From: Opitutia bacterium
GTDB lineage: Bacteria; Verrucomicrobiota; Verrucomicrobiia; Opitutales; Seribacteraceae
Assembly (NCBI GenBank): GCA_002716045.1
Contig: PAZC01000014.1
Span: 4,194-68,193, forward strand
Direction of reading: 5' to 3'
DNA: 64,000 nucleotides
The notes beneath the pieces are model-generated. The model had not been told where the DNA came from, did no database searches, and worked only from the letters and a program-made list of their open reading frames with translations. This document shows positions 15,803 to 24,863 of the stretch, piece after piece. The number at the start of each line of letters is the position of its first letter. The stretch's first letter is position 1. The position numbers and the translations under genes were made by a program.

Positions 15803-18379
15803 ATGTTTCGGCGCCAAGCCATTTTTTCGTTACTCTACCCGCTTGTCATGGCCTTCGCTCACGGGGCCAAAAAACCGGAAGTCGTTCCCCCGTGGAACCA
15901 ATGGATTGAGCCGGCCTTTCCTTTTTTCTCGGCCGCGGTGGACGCCCGCGACAAACCGGCGGACACCAATCTTACGCCACGTGCCCTGATTTTTCCGTTG
16001 GGGGATGATTATTTTCTCGCCTATGACTTGGACTTGTTGCGTGTGGCGGTGGCGTGGAAAGCCGAAGCTGTTCCTTTTCTCAATGCCAGCATGTCAGTCA
16101 ACAGTTACCCGTACCAATTGAAGAAAGTGAGCGGGGGACAAAAAGCGCTTCCCAAGCCAAACGGAAAAATCCTCTACCAAAACGGAATCTATGCAGGAGT
16201 GGGCTCGGGCTCGCCCAACTTCACCGACTCGCGCCCTCCCCCACCCACCGAAACGGAAGTGGGGCGCGGCGGAATCCATCCCCAGCAGGCTCGTTTTCTG
16301 GGCATCGATCTGCAACCCCGAGCCAATATAATATACATTGCGGGCAACACTCGGATAAGAGAAAGCTTTGATTTCCAGAAAGACGGCTTGGTTCGTCAGT
16401 TGAAAGTGGAGGCCCACAAGCAACCTCTCTATATCGTTCTATCGACAGGAGAGCACGAGGATTCAAAGTTCATCTGCAGGGGAAAGGGAACAATCAAGGC
16501 AATCAACAACCATGTCATCTGCCTAGTACCCGCTTCGAACAAGCCCGAGGAAATCTCCATTGTGTTCCCGGTCACAGGGAATCCATCCAAACCAAGCCAA
16601 CCAAGTGCCAAACGCTGGAAGAAGAAGATACGCCTGCCCCTGACTGAGTCAGAAAAAGGCAATGCCCTCGACTTCGAACCTATTCCTCTCCCTCTTGAAA
16701 ACCCTTACAACCGAGGAGTGCGGGCCGCCGGAATAGACTTCTTCAAGGATGGACGCGTCGCTTTGGTTACCTTCGATGGAGATGTCTGGACCGGAGATGG
16801 TCTGCGCCCTGGCTCCAAGGAAATACAGTGGAGTCGGTTCGCATCGGGCCTGCATGAACCACTGGGGCTTCGTCTGCGCGACGAAGAAATCTTCGTGTTC
16901 GACCGCAATGGCCTCTGGCGTCTCCAAGACCGAGATGGCAACGGTGAAGCCGACTACCACGAACTGTTTTGCTCCCAAATCGACCAAACCGCCGAGACAC
17001 GCGAATTCGCTTCCGCCCTGGAAATAGAAAAGGATGGTAGTTTCCTAATCTGCAAACCTGGTCAGACAGGCAGCACTATAGGGCGGTCATCCAGCGCCAT
17101 TCTCCGGATATCGCCCGACGGCCAAGAAGTCACTCGATTGGCCCATGGCTTTCGGCAACCCTACCTAGGGTACGATCCCTTAACTGGTCAAATAGCCGCC
17201 AGCGACCAACAAGGGCATTACGTTCCCTCGACTCCGGTGGATTTCGTGAAGAAAGGAGGGTATTACGGTCATCCGAACGAACCCGCGGACAAGGACAAGC
17301 TAGTCTCCCCTCCCCTCACTTGGATTCCACATCAGGAATGTGGTTCGGCAGCAGCCATTATTTGGATGCGCCAAAGCAAGATGGGGCCGCTTGCAGAGCA
17401 ACCTGTTCTGCTGTCTTTCAACCCGCCGCGCCTTTTCCAAATTCATGCCGAGATCAACGAGTTCGTAACGCAAGGGGGTGTCACGCCCTTGCCTTTGGAC
17501 TTAGATGATCCTCTGCTAAAGGGGGCAATTAATCCGGCGGACGGTCTGCTCTACCTGACCGGGTTCAATATCTGGGGAACGAAAGCCAAGGGGAAAACCT
17601 TTCTCGGGCGAGTACGCCCCAACCCCGAGGCCTCCTGGGCCATTCCGACGCAAGCCCAAGTCGCGAAACGCGGCATTTTGCTGCGTTTTGCACAACCTCT
17701 CGATCCGCAAGAGGCATCCGCACCTGATTCCTACGAAGTGAGGCGTTGGAACTACAAGCGTACGGCCAGTTACGGTTCCCCTCACTACAAACTGGACGAG
17801 ACCAAAGGAACCGAATCTTTGCCTGTGGCATCAGTGAAATTGTCCAAGGACAAACAAGCCGTGTTCTTGGGAATACCCGACATGCGAGAGGTCATGCAAA
17901 TTGAAGTCGGGTACAAAATCTTCACCGGTGATGGCTCCGCCATTCAAAACAAGACCTTCCTTACCGCTCATCTCCTGGGCAAATTGACCTTGGATGAGCA
18001 AGGCTTTGCCGACAATCGAGTAAACCTGCAAGTCGATGGTTTGATCCCAAAGAAGCAACCTCCCGCGAAACCAAGTGTCGAAAAAGGAAAAGCCATCTAT
18101 GCCCAACTCGGATGCGTCGCCTGCCACTCGATAGACGGTTCTCGTGAAGGGAAAACGGGGCCCAGTTGGCTGGGACTTTTTGGATCCAAGCGCAAACTGA
18201 CGACCGGTCAGGTAGTGATTGCCGACGAAGCATATATTAGAGAATCCATACTTAATCCCGCCGCCAAGGTGGCAGAAGGGGCAATCAATGGAGAGGGCGG
18301 CATGCCCATCTATGACGGGGTGCTGAATGAAGAACAAATTGCATCGATCATTCTTTTTGCTCGTTCCCTCGGGAAATGA
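15803..18379 (+). CDS. DUF6797 / sorbosone-dehydrogenase-like protein with C-terminal cytochrome c
   Basis: This exported protein has about 858 residues. I take the ATG at 15803, preceded by AGGA at 15791-15794; a GTG at 15800 is in frame. The N-terminal part matches the DUF6797 type (about 25-240), then comes a six-bladed dehydrogenase-like propeller (about 290-620, FKDGRVALVTFDGDVW, DRDGNGEADYHE), and then a cytochrome c domain with CVACH at 771-775 and a downstream methionine (GGMPIYDG) as candidate distal ligand. It probably oxidises a sugar-derived substrate in the periplasm. The stop overlaps the start of a sulfatase remnant in another frame. Confidence 0.88.
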   Translation: MFRRQAIFSLLYPLVMAFAHGAKKPEVVPPWNQWIEPAFPFFSAAVDARDKPADTNLTPRALIFPLGDDYFLAYDLDLLRVAVAWKAEAVPFLNASMSVNSYPYQLKKVSGGQKALPKPNGKILYQNGIYAGVGSGSPNFTDSRPPPPTETEVGRGGIHPQQARFLGIDLQPRANIIYIAGNTRIRESFDFQKDGLVRQLKVEAHKQPLYIVLSTGEHEDSKFICRGKGTIKAINNHVICLVPASNKPEEISIVFPVTGNPSKPSQPSAKRWKKKIRLPLTESEKGNALDFEPIPLPLENPYNRGVRAAGIDFFKDGRVALVTFDGDVWTGDGLRPGSKEIQWSRFASGLHEPLGLRLRDEEIFVFDRNGLWRLQDRDGNGEADYHELFCSQIDQTAETREFASALEIEKDGSFLICKPGQTGSTIGRSSSAILRISPDGQEVTRLAHGFRQPYLGYDPLTGQIAASDQQGHYVPSTPVDFVKKGGYYGHPNEPADKDKLVSPPLTWIPHQECGSAAAIIWMRQSKMGPLAEQPVLLSFNPPRLFQIHAEINEFVTQGGVTPLPLDLDDPLLKGAINPADGLLYLTGFNIWGTKAKGKTFLGRVRPNPEASWAIPTQAQVAKRGILLRFAQPLDPQEASAPDSYEVRRWNYKRTASYGSPHYKLDETKGTESLPVASVKLSKDKQAVFLGIPDMREVMQIEVGYKIFTGDGSAIQNKTFLTAHLLGKLTLDEQGFADNRVNLQVDGLIPKKQPPAKPSVEKGKAIYAQLGCVACHSIDGSREGKTGPSWLGLFGSKRKLTTGQVVIADEAYIRESILNPAAKVAEGAINGEGGMPIYDGVLNEEQIASIILFARSLGK

Positions 18380-18497
18380 CCTCGCCGAGAAAACCAATTT
18401 GGCAGCGAAGCAACCCGCCAAACTGGAAGAACTCAAGAACGCTTGGGAAAAGATGAACGCAGAAATGACCGATACCGTCTGGATGCCCAAACGATAG
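18375..18497 (+). pseudogene. C-terminal remnant of a lost sulfatase
   Basis: Reading frame 18375-18497 encodes 40 residues beginning NDLAEKTNLA, continuing with AWEKMNAEMTDTVW, and ending in PKR and TAG. This is the typical last segment of an arylsulfatase (a DP/ND-x-E-x-x-NLA turn, then an amphipathic helix). There is no start codon, no signal peptide and no catalytic region. It overlaps the last codons of the DUF6797 gene in a different frame. It is not a copy of any of the six intact sulfatase tails in the window. I read it as what is left after a deletion or recombination removed most of a sulfatase gene. Confidence 0.65.
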
Positions 18498-18526
18498 AGG
18501 GAAGATATACCTTTAGCTGAGCTATT

Positions 18527-19558
18527 TTAGCGCTTGGCCGGGGGCATGATAGGACTTTCCCATCCGGCGAGATCCAGTGGCTTCACCTTCTTCCGGCCGC
18601 CGCCAAACTTAAAGGTAGTCGGCTTGTAAGGTCCCACGAAGTCGACGTTCATGTCCGCCTTGATGCTGTCTTCCAAACCCATGCACCAGAAGACGCCATT
18701 GATGATCACGCGACGGACGCCTTCACTGATAATATCCTCGGAACCACCTTGGGTACTGGCAAAGACACGCCCTTTCTTGCCTGATTTGGATTCGTATTCG
18801 CGCACCCAAATGCAAGGGCTGGGAGGCTTGTTGGGAATTGGTTTGCCATCGGGCTTCATGGAATCGAGGACCTGATTCTTGCCGAGAATAACGGACCCCT
18901 CTATTGGCACTGCGCTATAGGCGCCTGCCATGGCGTGCATGTCCGTAACGCCGAGGGTCACGGGGTGATCCTTCTGATCGGGAACCACAAACATGCGCGT
19001 GCTATACTTGTGGTTTTTACCGTAATGCCCGGCACCTTCGCGGGGGCGCCAGGTTTCTCCGATCACTTGGCGGCCAAAACCCCAGTCGTAACTCTTATCG
19101 CGTGAATTGTAGTTATACTTGCTGTTCTTGCCCTTGAGGCCATTGAAGGCATGGGTGGTTGTCCGCAGGCCGAGCACCGGACCACCACGATCCAAGTAGT
19201 CGGTGAAATGCTTCATGGTGGCATCATCAGGAGCGAGGAATCGAAGGAACAGAAACATCATGTCGGCTTCCTTGAGCGCTTCCATGCCCGGTACGTTCGA
19301 TGAACCGGGCTTGATGTGGCCTTCATTATCCAAACCAAAGAGCACGGTGCACTTGAACCCGTAGCGCTTGGCGAGAATTCGTGCGATGGCAGGGCAAGTC
19401 TCTTCCCCGCGATATTCGTGGTCGCTGGCAATGAATACAATGTGTTTTCCTTTGCCGACTCCGGAGGTGCCTTCGTAAGTGAGAGGCTTGGACAAGAGTT
19501 GGGAACAAAAGAAACTAAGGGAAAGGCAGGCAAGCAGAAGAAATGTAGGTAGTTTCAT
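18527..19558 (-). CDS. Exported ThuA-like protein
   Basis: This 343-residue protein has a signal peptide (about 1-23). The ThuA/glutamine-amidotransferase-like fold is visible from KHIVFIASDHEYRGEE (about 38-53) through ADMMFLFLRF and a DRGGPVLGLRTTTHAF segment, with a late VFASTQGGSEDI. ThuA-like proteins in this phylum are linked to sugar use, often trehalose or other oligosaccharides, and their exact reaction is not settled. It is a single minus-strand gene, separated by 86 bases from the ABC permease genes. Confidence 0.85.
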   Translation of the reverse strand: MKLPTFLLLACLSLSFFCSQLLSKPLTYEGTSGVGKGKHIVFIASDHEYRGEETCPAIARILAKRYGFKCTVLFGLDNEGHIKPGSSNVPGMEALKEADMMFLFLRFLAPDDATMKHFTDYLDRGGPVLGLRTTTHAFNGLKGKNSKYNYNSRDKSYDWGFGRQVIGETWRPREGAGHYGKNHKYSTRMFVVPDQKDHPVTLGVTDMHAMAGAYSAVPIEGSVILGKNQVLDSMKPDGKPIPNKPPSPCIWVREYESKSGKKGRVFASTQGGSEDIISEGVRRVIINGVFWCMGLEDSIKADMNVDFVGPYKPTTFKFGGGRKKVKPLDLAGWESPIMPPAKR

Positions 19559-19644
19559 AATGGTTTCGTTGGATTGAAGTCGAAGGGAGGAAACTTGGTC
19601 GGATCGTAAAAATTGTCGATGCTCGAGTTAGCAAAAAAACACTT

Positions 19645-20958
19645 TCAAGAATGACGCAGTGCCTCGATGGGATCGAGATGAGCAGCTCGGCGGGCAGGAT
19701 AAATGCCAAAGATCAGGCCGACTGAAACAGACAAACCAAAAGCTAGCAGAACCGACCATTCAGTGACGATGGTGGTGGTTGCCAAGACATTGTGACGAAA
19801 GGTGGCGAAGGCCCAACCACCGACCACCCCGATGGTGCCTCCGATCAAGCAAAGGGTGAGTGTCTCCACCAGAAACTGTAGCGTGATATCCCTGCGGGTG
19901 GCTCCCAAGGCTCGCCGCACTCCAATCTCCCGAGTCCGTTCGGTAACCGTGGCAAGCATGATGTTCATGATGCCGATGCCACCGACCAAAAGGGATATGC
20001 AGGCAATGTAGAGGAGCATGCGGGTGTCGCGTGCCTTTTGTTTTTGCAGGGCATTCAACTCACGGATGGGTACCACGATCTCGAAGTCGCGCTCATCACG
20101 TCCTGCCCGCAAGGCTTCGTTGATCAAGGGGAGTGAAGCCAACACGTGCTCGACGCTCTCGAATTCCACCCTGATTTCGGTAAGTTCCACCGCCTCCAGC
20201 TTGAGGTTGCCCACGCTACGATCAACGTTCTTTACACCGTAAAGGGAACTGAAGGTGGAAAGCGGAACATAGACGTTGGCCGCAATGGTTCGGCCCATGG
20301 AATCGGGCAACTGGGGAAGTTTCTCGGCGGACACACGCTCCTCCAGCACGCCTTTCACTTGGAATACTTGGGATGATTCGTAGCCCCGCACCACGATCTT
20401 TTCCATTAGTGGATTGTGCCCGGCAAACAAGCGTTCAGCCAACTCTAATGAAATTACACAGGAAGACACTTTGCTCTTTTCCTCCTCCTGGTTGAGGAAT
20501 TGTCCGACGACCATCTGAGCCTGAGTGAACTCAGGATAATAGGGAAAGGTGCCTATCAACTGGCAATCGACTTCACGAGGACCGTGAACTGCATTCATTC
20601 GCTTGGTCAACATGGGGAGAACCCTCTTCACTCCGGGCACTGTTTTCTCGATGCGCACGGCATCCTCCCGCTTGAGCCCGTAAACCGCCATCCAACGGCG
20701 AAAGAAACTCTCCCAGTTGCCATGCATCTGAGTACGCATGGAAGGGGGCTTTATGCTTCGAATAATCAAGTTCTTGGCCCCTAGGCTCTTGATTGCTTCC
20801 TGTGCATCCTGACTCGCGCCCTCACCAATCGCGACCAAGGTGATGACAGCCCATACCCCGATGATCATGCCAAGCATGGTAAGCATGCTACGCAACTTGT
20901 GTACCCGGAGGCTTTTAACTCCTGACAAGACGATGCGGATAAAGGGGAATCGTCGCAT
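19645..20958 (-). CDS. MacB-like ABC transporter permease, copy 2
   Basis: This permease of 437 residues has the MacB/FtsX layout: one N-terminal membrane segment (after LRVHKLRSMLTMLGMIIG), a large periplasmic domain (about 60-310) and three C-terminal segments starting at ISLLVGGIGIMNIMLA, with the conserved TERTREIGVRRALGA coupling region. There is no ATPase domain on the chain. It is the last gene of a minus-strand operon and starts four bases after the stop of a closely related permease (20963-22264). The likely role is to work with the ATPase (22268), adaptor (23046) and outer-membrane factor (24860) in tripartite export of an envelope substrate such as a toxin, lipid or siderophore. 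Confidence 0.9.
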   Translation of the reverse strand: MRRFPFIRIVLSGVKSLRVHKLRSMLTMLGMIIGVWAVITLVAIGEGASQDAQEAIKSLGAKNLIIRSIKPPSMRTQMHGNWESFFRRWMAVYGLKREDAVRIEKTVPGVKRVLPMLTKRMNAVHGPREVDCQLIGTFPYYPEFTQAQMVVGQFLNQEEEKSKVSSCVISLELAERLFAGHNPLMEKIVVRGYESSQVFQVKGVLEERVSAEKLPQLPDSMGRTIAANVYVPLSTFSSLYGVKNVDRSVGNLKLEAVELTEIRVEFESVEHVLASLPLINEALRAGRDERDFEIVVPIRELNALQKQKARDTRMLLYIACISLLVGGIGIMNIMLATVTERTREIGVRRALGATRRDITLQFLVETLTLCLIGGTIGVVGGWAFATFRHNVLATTTIVTEWSVLLAFGLSVSVGLIFGIYPARRAAHLDPIEALRHS

Positions 20959-20962
20959 GAGC

Positions 20963-22264
20963 CTAGGCGTGACGAAGAGCCTCGATGGGATCTAGACGAG
21001 CAGCTCGACGGGCAGGGTAGATGCCAAAGATCAGGCCAACTGAAACAGATAAACCAAAAGCGAGCAAAACCGACCACTCCGTAACTATGGTAGTGGTGTT
21101 CATGATATAATGCCGAAAGGAAGCGAAGAGCCAGCCACCAATCACTCCGATGCCACCACCGACCAGACAAAGCATCAGGGTTTCGACAAGGAATTGTATG
21201 GTGATGTCGCCTTGGGTGGCGCCAAGCGCTCGACGCACACCGATCTCCCGCGTCCTCTCGGTCACGGTAGCAAGCATGATGTTCATGATGCCAATGCCTC
21301 CGACTAAAAGGGAAATGCAGGCAATATACATCAGCAGGCGTGTGTCACGGGCCTTTTGGGCTCGTAAAGTGTTCAGTTCGTTGATGGGCACCTGAATCTC
21401 GTAATCGACCTTGCCGTTACGCCCCTTGTCAAGCGCGTCCCTGATCAAATCCATCGCGGGAATGACTTCCTCTGCGCTTCCGAACTCCACCCTGATTTCA
21501 GTGAGGTGCACAACCTCGGAAGATACACTGCCAACGCTCAGGTCGACGTTCTTTACGCCATAGAGCCCCTTGAAAGTAGAGAGGGGAATATAGACGTTAT
21601 CCGACATTGTCTTACCGAAAGAATCTGAGCCTTGAGGCAATTTCTCCAGATCGGTTCGTTCCTCGAGGATGCCCTTGACCCGAAAGACCTGCCAAGACTC
21701 GAAGCCCCGCACGGTGACGGTTTCCATGAGGGGGTTTTCACCAGAGAATAATTTCTTGGCCAAGTCATGGGACAGGACGCATGAATTCTCCCGCCGAGCT
21801 TCTTCCATTTCATTAAGGAATTGCCCCGCGACGATAGTCGACTGAGTAAAGGAAGGATAATGAGGAAAGGTTCCCACCAAGCGACAATCCACGTTTCTTT
21901 TGCCATGCTTTACGTTCTTGCGGTGAATCAAGATGGGCAGCACCCGTTTTACTCCCGGCACAGTATTGAGAATACGGCTGGCATCGGCATTGGTTAGCCC
22001 GTAATAAGACACCCATTGCATTTCTCCTTGTAACTGAATCTTGTCAGACATGGGCTTCATGCTACGGATAATGACGTTGTTCGCCCCGAGCGCCTTGATC
22101 GCCTCTTGGGCATCGTGGCTAGCACCCTCCCCGATTGCCACCAGAGTGATGACAGCCCAAACCCCGATGATCATGCCAAGCATGGTCAGCATGCTACGCA
22201 ACTTATGAATACGGAGGCTCTTGAAGCCCGCCTGGAAGATACGTAAGAAGAAGGATCCTCTCAT
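20963..22264 (-). CDS. MacB-like ABC transporter permease, copy 1
   Basis: This 433-residue permease has the same four-segment MacB/FtsX layout as its neighbour: SLRIHKLRSMLTMLGMIIG at the N-terminus, a periplasmic domain, then ISLLVGGIGIMNIMLATV and TERTREIGVRRALGA. The two proteins are nearly identical at both ends and diverge in the periplasmic domain, so they arose by tandem duplication. Its start lies three bases past the ATPase stop, indicating one transcript. Two unlike permeases with a separate ATPase suggest a heterodimeric transporter in place of the usual MacB homodimer; this is inference. Confidence 0.9.
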   Translation of the reverse strand: MRGSFFLRIFQAGFKSLRIHKLRSMLTMLGMIIGVWAVITLVAIGEGASHDAQEAIKALGANNVIIRSMKPMSDKIQLQGEMQWVSYYGLTNADASRILNTVPGVKRVLPILIHRKNVKHGKRNVDCRLVGTFPHYPSFTQSTIVAGQFLNEMEEARRENSCVLSHDLAKKLFSGENPLMETVTVRGFESWQVFRVKGILEERTDLEKLPQGSDSFGKTMSDNVYIPLSTFKGLYGVKNVDLSVGSVSSEVVHLTEIRVEFGSAEEVIPAMDLIRDALDKGRNGKVDYEIQVPINELNTLRAQKARDTRLLMYIACISLLVGGIGIMNIMLATVTERTREIGVRRALGATQGDITIQFLVETLMLCLVGGGIGVIGGWLFASFRHYIMNTTTIVTEWSVLLAFGLSVSVGLIFGIYPARRAARLDPIEALRHA

Positions 22265-22267
22265 CCC

Positions 22268-22972
22268 TTAACCAGTTGAAGGTTGCCGACGAATATCCTC
22301 GTCCACCAAGCCGTCCTTCAGCCGGATAACGCGCTCGGCCCGCTCGGCCACGGCGTCCTCGTGAGTCACCACGACCAAGGTGCGCCCCTCGCGATGTAGT
22401 TCGTCGAGGATCTCAAGGATTTCCTCCTCGGTGCTGGAATCAAGGTTCCCCGTTGGTTCGTCAGCCAGAAGCATGATTGGTTCATTGACCAAGGCCCTCG
22501 CCACAGCCACGCGTTGCTGCTGCCCACCGGAAAGTTCCATCGGACGGTGATCCAATCGATCTCCCAACCCGACCTTTGTCGCCAATTGGGCGCAATGGTC
22601 AAAGTATTCGCTGATGTCCTTTCCTTGATAAAACAAGGGAAGGTGGACGTTTTCAACCACGTCCAGTTGCTCGATCAGGTTATAAGACTGGAAAATGAAC
22701 CCGATGCGCTGGCCGCGGATACGGGAAAGTTCCTTGTCGGACATGTTGGCCACGTCATCGCCGCCAAGAAGATAAGAACCCGAAGTTGGCCTATCCAAGC
22801 AACCGAGGATGTTGAGGAGGGTGGATTTGCCGGAACCGGACGGGCCCATGATTGCGGTGTAGCTGCCTTCCTCGATCTCAAAGTCAAGGCCTCGCAAGGC
22901 AGGAACCTGAACAGCGCCAAGGTCGTAGATTTTGCCTAAGTCGCGGAGCGCGATGATATTGCCCTCAGCCAT
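22268..22972 (-). CDS. ABC transporter ATPase, MacB/LolD type
   Basis: This is a 234-residue stand-alone nucleotide-binding protein. Walker [10 protein letters not shown] is at 43-51, the signature [15 protein letters not shown] and Walker [12 protein letters not shown] follow, and a switch histidine is in VVVTHE. This is the usual length for LolD/MacB-type ATPases. It sits between the adaptor gene (73 bases upstream) and the two permeases (three bases downstream), and should drive both. It is cytoplasmic and membrane-associated. Confidence 0.93.
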   Translation of the reverse strand: MAEGNIIALRDLGKIYDLGAVQVPALRGLDFEIEEGSYTAIMGPSGSGKSTLLNILGCLDRPTSGSYLLGGDDVANMSDKELSRIRGQRIGFIFQSYNLIEQLDVVENVHLPLFYQGKDISEYFDHCAQLATKVGLGDRLDHRPMELSGGQQQRVAVARALVNEPIMLLADEPTGNLDSSTEEEILEILDELHREGRTLVVVTHEDAVAERAERVIRLKDGLVDEDIRRQPSTG

Positions 22973-23045
22973 TTAGTTCTCCCGTTTGGGAATCGATGGG
23001 GTTGCAATGGCCAATTGGTTCACGAGCTGAGCCAAGAAAGGTCTG

Positions 23046-24863
23046 TCAAACTCCCCCGTTGGCCACCGAATCCTTTTCTTCGCCGTCCTCCGACTCAGCG
23101 GAAGGAGACTCTTTCTTCCGTGAAGGGGAATTCGCTTCCAAATCAATTGCTCCTTTGTTTTGGACCCCTTCCTCGAGATTGAGGTTCTTGGACTCAGACA
23201 GGGGCGAGAGGTGGACCAGTTCGCCTTCTCGCAAGCCACGATCGGGATCAGGCTCCTCCTTGATGGCGATAAAGGTTTCATCGCTGTACTCGATGGTTAC
23301 GGGACGCCAATCATGCTGGTTTGTTTCGGGATTGAGCACCCAACACCCCCGCTGTGATTGCTCTTTGTTGATCATGCGGGTTGTGACACATTGGTTAGGT
23401 ACGCGAACGCGTCGTTTGGGTCCTGACAAGTCAACCACTTGAATCTCCACCGTGACTTTCATGCCCTCAGCCACTCCGGAAGGAAGTTCGGTGGATTCGT
23501 CGAGGGAAATTTCCCCCTTGAAGTATGATTTGTCGGAATGCCCGCGCTGGTTGTTGTCGACGTTAGTTCCAAGCACCGAAAGGGTGCCTGGCAAAGTAAT
23601 ATCCTCCACTTGGACCCAAGCCCTCATTTCTTTCCTCAACTGGGAACGCTTGGCTTGGGGCACACTGATTTCGACTTTCAATGACTTGCTCTTGGGAAGT
23701 TTAATCAGGGTACGCCCACGGTGAACTCGAGCGCCATTGATGATGGGATCACCTCGACCCCACTTGTGCTCGGACCAATAAACCACAGTGCCATCCTGTG
23801 GGGCATAGATTTTAGTGTTGGCCATTTGCTCCTGCAGGTCCGTGAGCTTCTCTTGTTCTAGCTCGAGGGTCTTTTGGGCCGTATAGACGGTGGAATTTGC
23901 GTCACTATGGTCCGCCCTGTTCTTGACCTTGGTTTTCCTGATGTTCACTTCAGCCTCCTTGACCGCCAATTGCTTCAAACTGATAAGGGACACCCGATCA
24001 TATTTTTTATAGGCCTCCAAATCCACCTTGGCCATCTCGATATGATGGAGAGTCTTGGCTTTCAAGGATTCCTCCCGCAATACCTCAACCTCCGAGACAA
24101 ACCCCAGTTCCTTTAGTCTGGTGTAGGCCTTGAGGTTTTTTTCTGCCAAGGCCACGTCCTTTTCATAATTTTCGATCAATCCCTCAAGATTCTGAATGTA
24201 GTTTTTTACGGTGCTGTTCTCGGTCTTCTCCAAATCCCTTTGCGCGATTTCGAGAGCGTTCTCTGCCACCTGCAGGGCGAGAACGGTGGTTTCCTTCAAG
24301 GTTTCCTGGTTGCCCTGAGCCCGGTTAAGTTCTTTCTTTGCCTTTTGGACCGCAATGTCCTGAGTATTGAGGCGTTCCTTCAAGCGAAGGGGGTCGAGTT
24401 CAACCAAGAGAGTGCCTGGAATCTCGATTTCCTGTCCAACGGGCAGGTTTTCCCAGTCGAGCTTCAGATCTTTGTTTAGGATTTGTATGGCAAGAGAGTC
24501 CTTGTCCTGTTCATCAGCGATGGACTGGATGGTATCACCTACTTTGATCTCGTAAACGGTGGTTCCATTTACATCAGTACCTTCCTCGATGATCGATTGG
24601 ATGGTGGTTTCCCCCTCCAGTTCGGACTTAAGCTTTACCACGTCAGTGGCAACCAAGGTGCCGGTTAGCTTCACGGTGACAAGAAAATCGGCCTTCTTGG
24701 CGACGTAATATTTTTCCTGAATGATCTTTTCCTCCTCTTCGAGGAGAAGGGACCCCACCCACCAACCAGAGCCACCAAGAAAACAGATGGCGATCGCCAG
24801 CTTCAACCAATGGCGAGAGAAAAAACCTCTCTCGACATCGGCACTTTCAAAATTTGGTCTCAT
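23046..24863 (-). CDS. MacA/HlyD-type periplasmic adaptor with an inserted LysM-like domain
   Basis: This 605-residue protein, long for a MacA-type adaptor, has one N-terminal membrane segment (about 20-41). A first lipoyl half appears near 68-95. Then comes a LysM-like segment at about 102-149 (VYEIKVGDTIQSIADEQ to PVGQEIEIPG). A long coiled coil follows (about 160-350), then the second lipoyl half and a beta-barrel domain. The C-terminal 40 residues are acidic and low in complexity. LysM domains bind peptidoglycan, so this adaptor may be anchored to the cell wall; that is inference. Its start overlaps the outer-membrane factor's stop by four bases (ATGA). Confidence 0.85.
   Translation of the reverse strand: MRPNFESADVERGFFSRHWLKLAIAICFLGGSGWWVGSLLLEEEEKIIQEKYYVAKKADFLVTVKLTGTLVATDVVKLKSELEGETTIQSIIEEGTDVNGTTVYEIKVGDTIQSIADEQDKDSLAIQILNKDLKLDWENLPVGQEIEIPGTLLVELDPLRLKERLNTQDIAVQKAKKELNRAQGNQETLKETTVLALQVAENALEIAQRDLEKTENSTVKNYIQNLEGLIENYEKDVALAEKNLKAYTRLKELGFVSEVEVLREESLKAKTLHHIEMAKVDLEAYKKYDRVSLISLKQLAVKEAEVNIRKTKVKNRADHSDANSTVYTAQKTLELEQEKLTDLQEQMANTKIYAPQDGTVVYWSEHKWGRGDPIINGARVHRGRTLIKLPKSKSLKVEISVPQAKRSQLRKEMRAWVQVEDITLPGTLSVLGTNVDNNQRGHSDKSYFKGEISLDESTELPSGVAEGMKVTVEIQVVDLSGPKRRVRVPNQCVTTRMINKEQSQRGCWVLNPETNQHDWRPVTIEYSDETFIAIKEEPDPDRGLREGELVHLSPLSESKNLNLEEGVQNKGAIDLEANSPSRKKESPSAESEDGEEKDSVANGGV

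Larger units (their letters stand above)
19645..22264 (-). repeat. Tandem duplication of the MacB-like permease gene
   Basis: The two adjacent permease genes share long near-identical stretches at the DNA level, for example the region coding for RSMLTMLGMIIGVWAVITLV and the region coding for TERTREIGVRRALGA. The middle parts, which code for the periplasmic domain, have diverged. This is direct evidence of an in-place gene duplication followed by specialisation. Confidence 0.85.

Noticed and set aside
18375..18497. Possibility that the sulfatase tail is read by frameshift from the DUF6797 gene
   Set aside because: The DUF6797 protein already ends after a complete cytochrome c domain, and no slippery site is visible at the overlap; a deletion scar is simpler.
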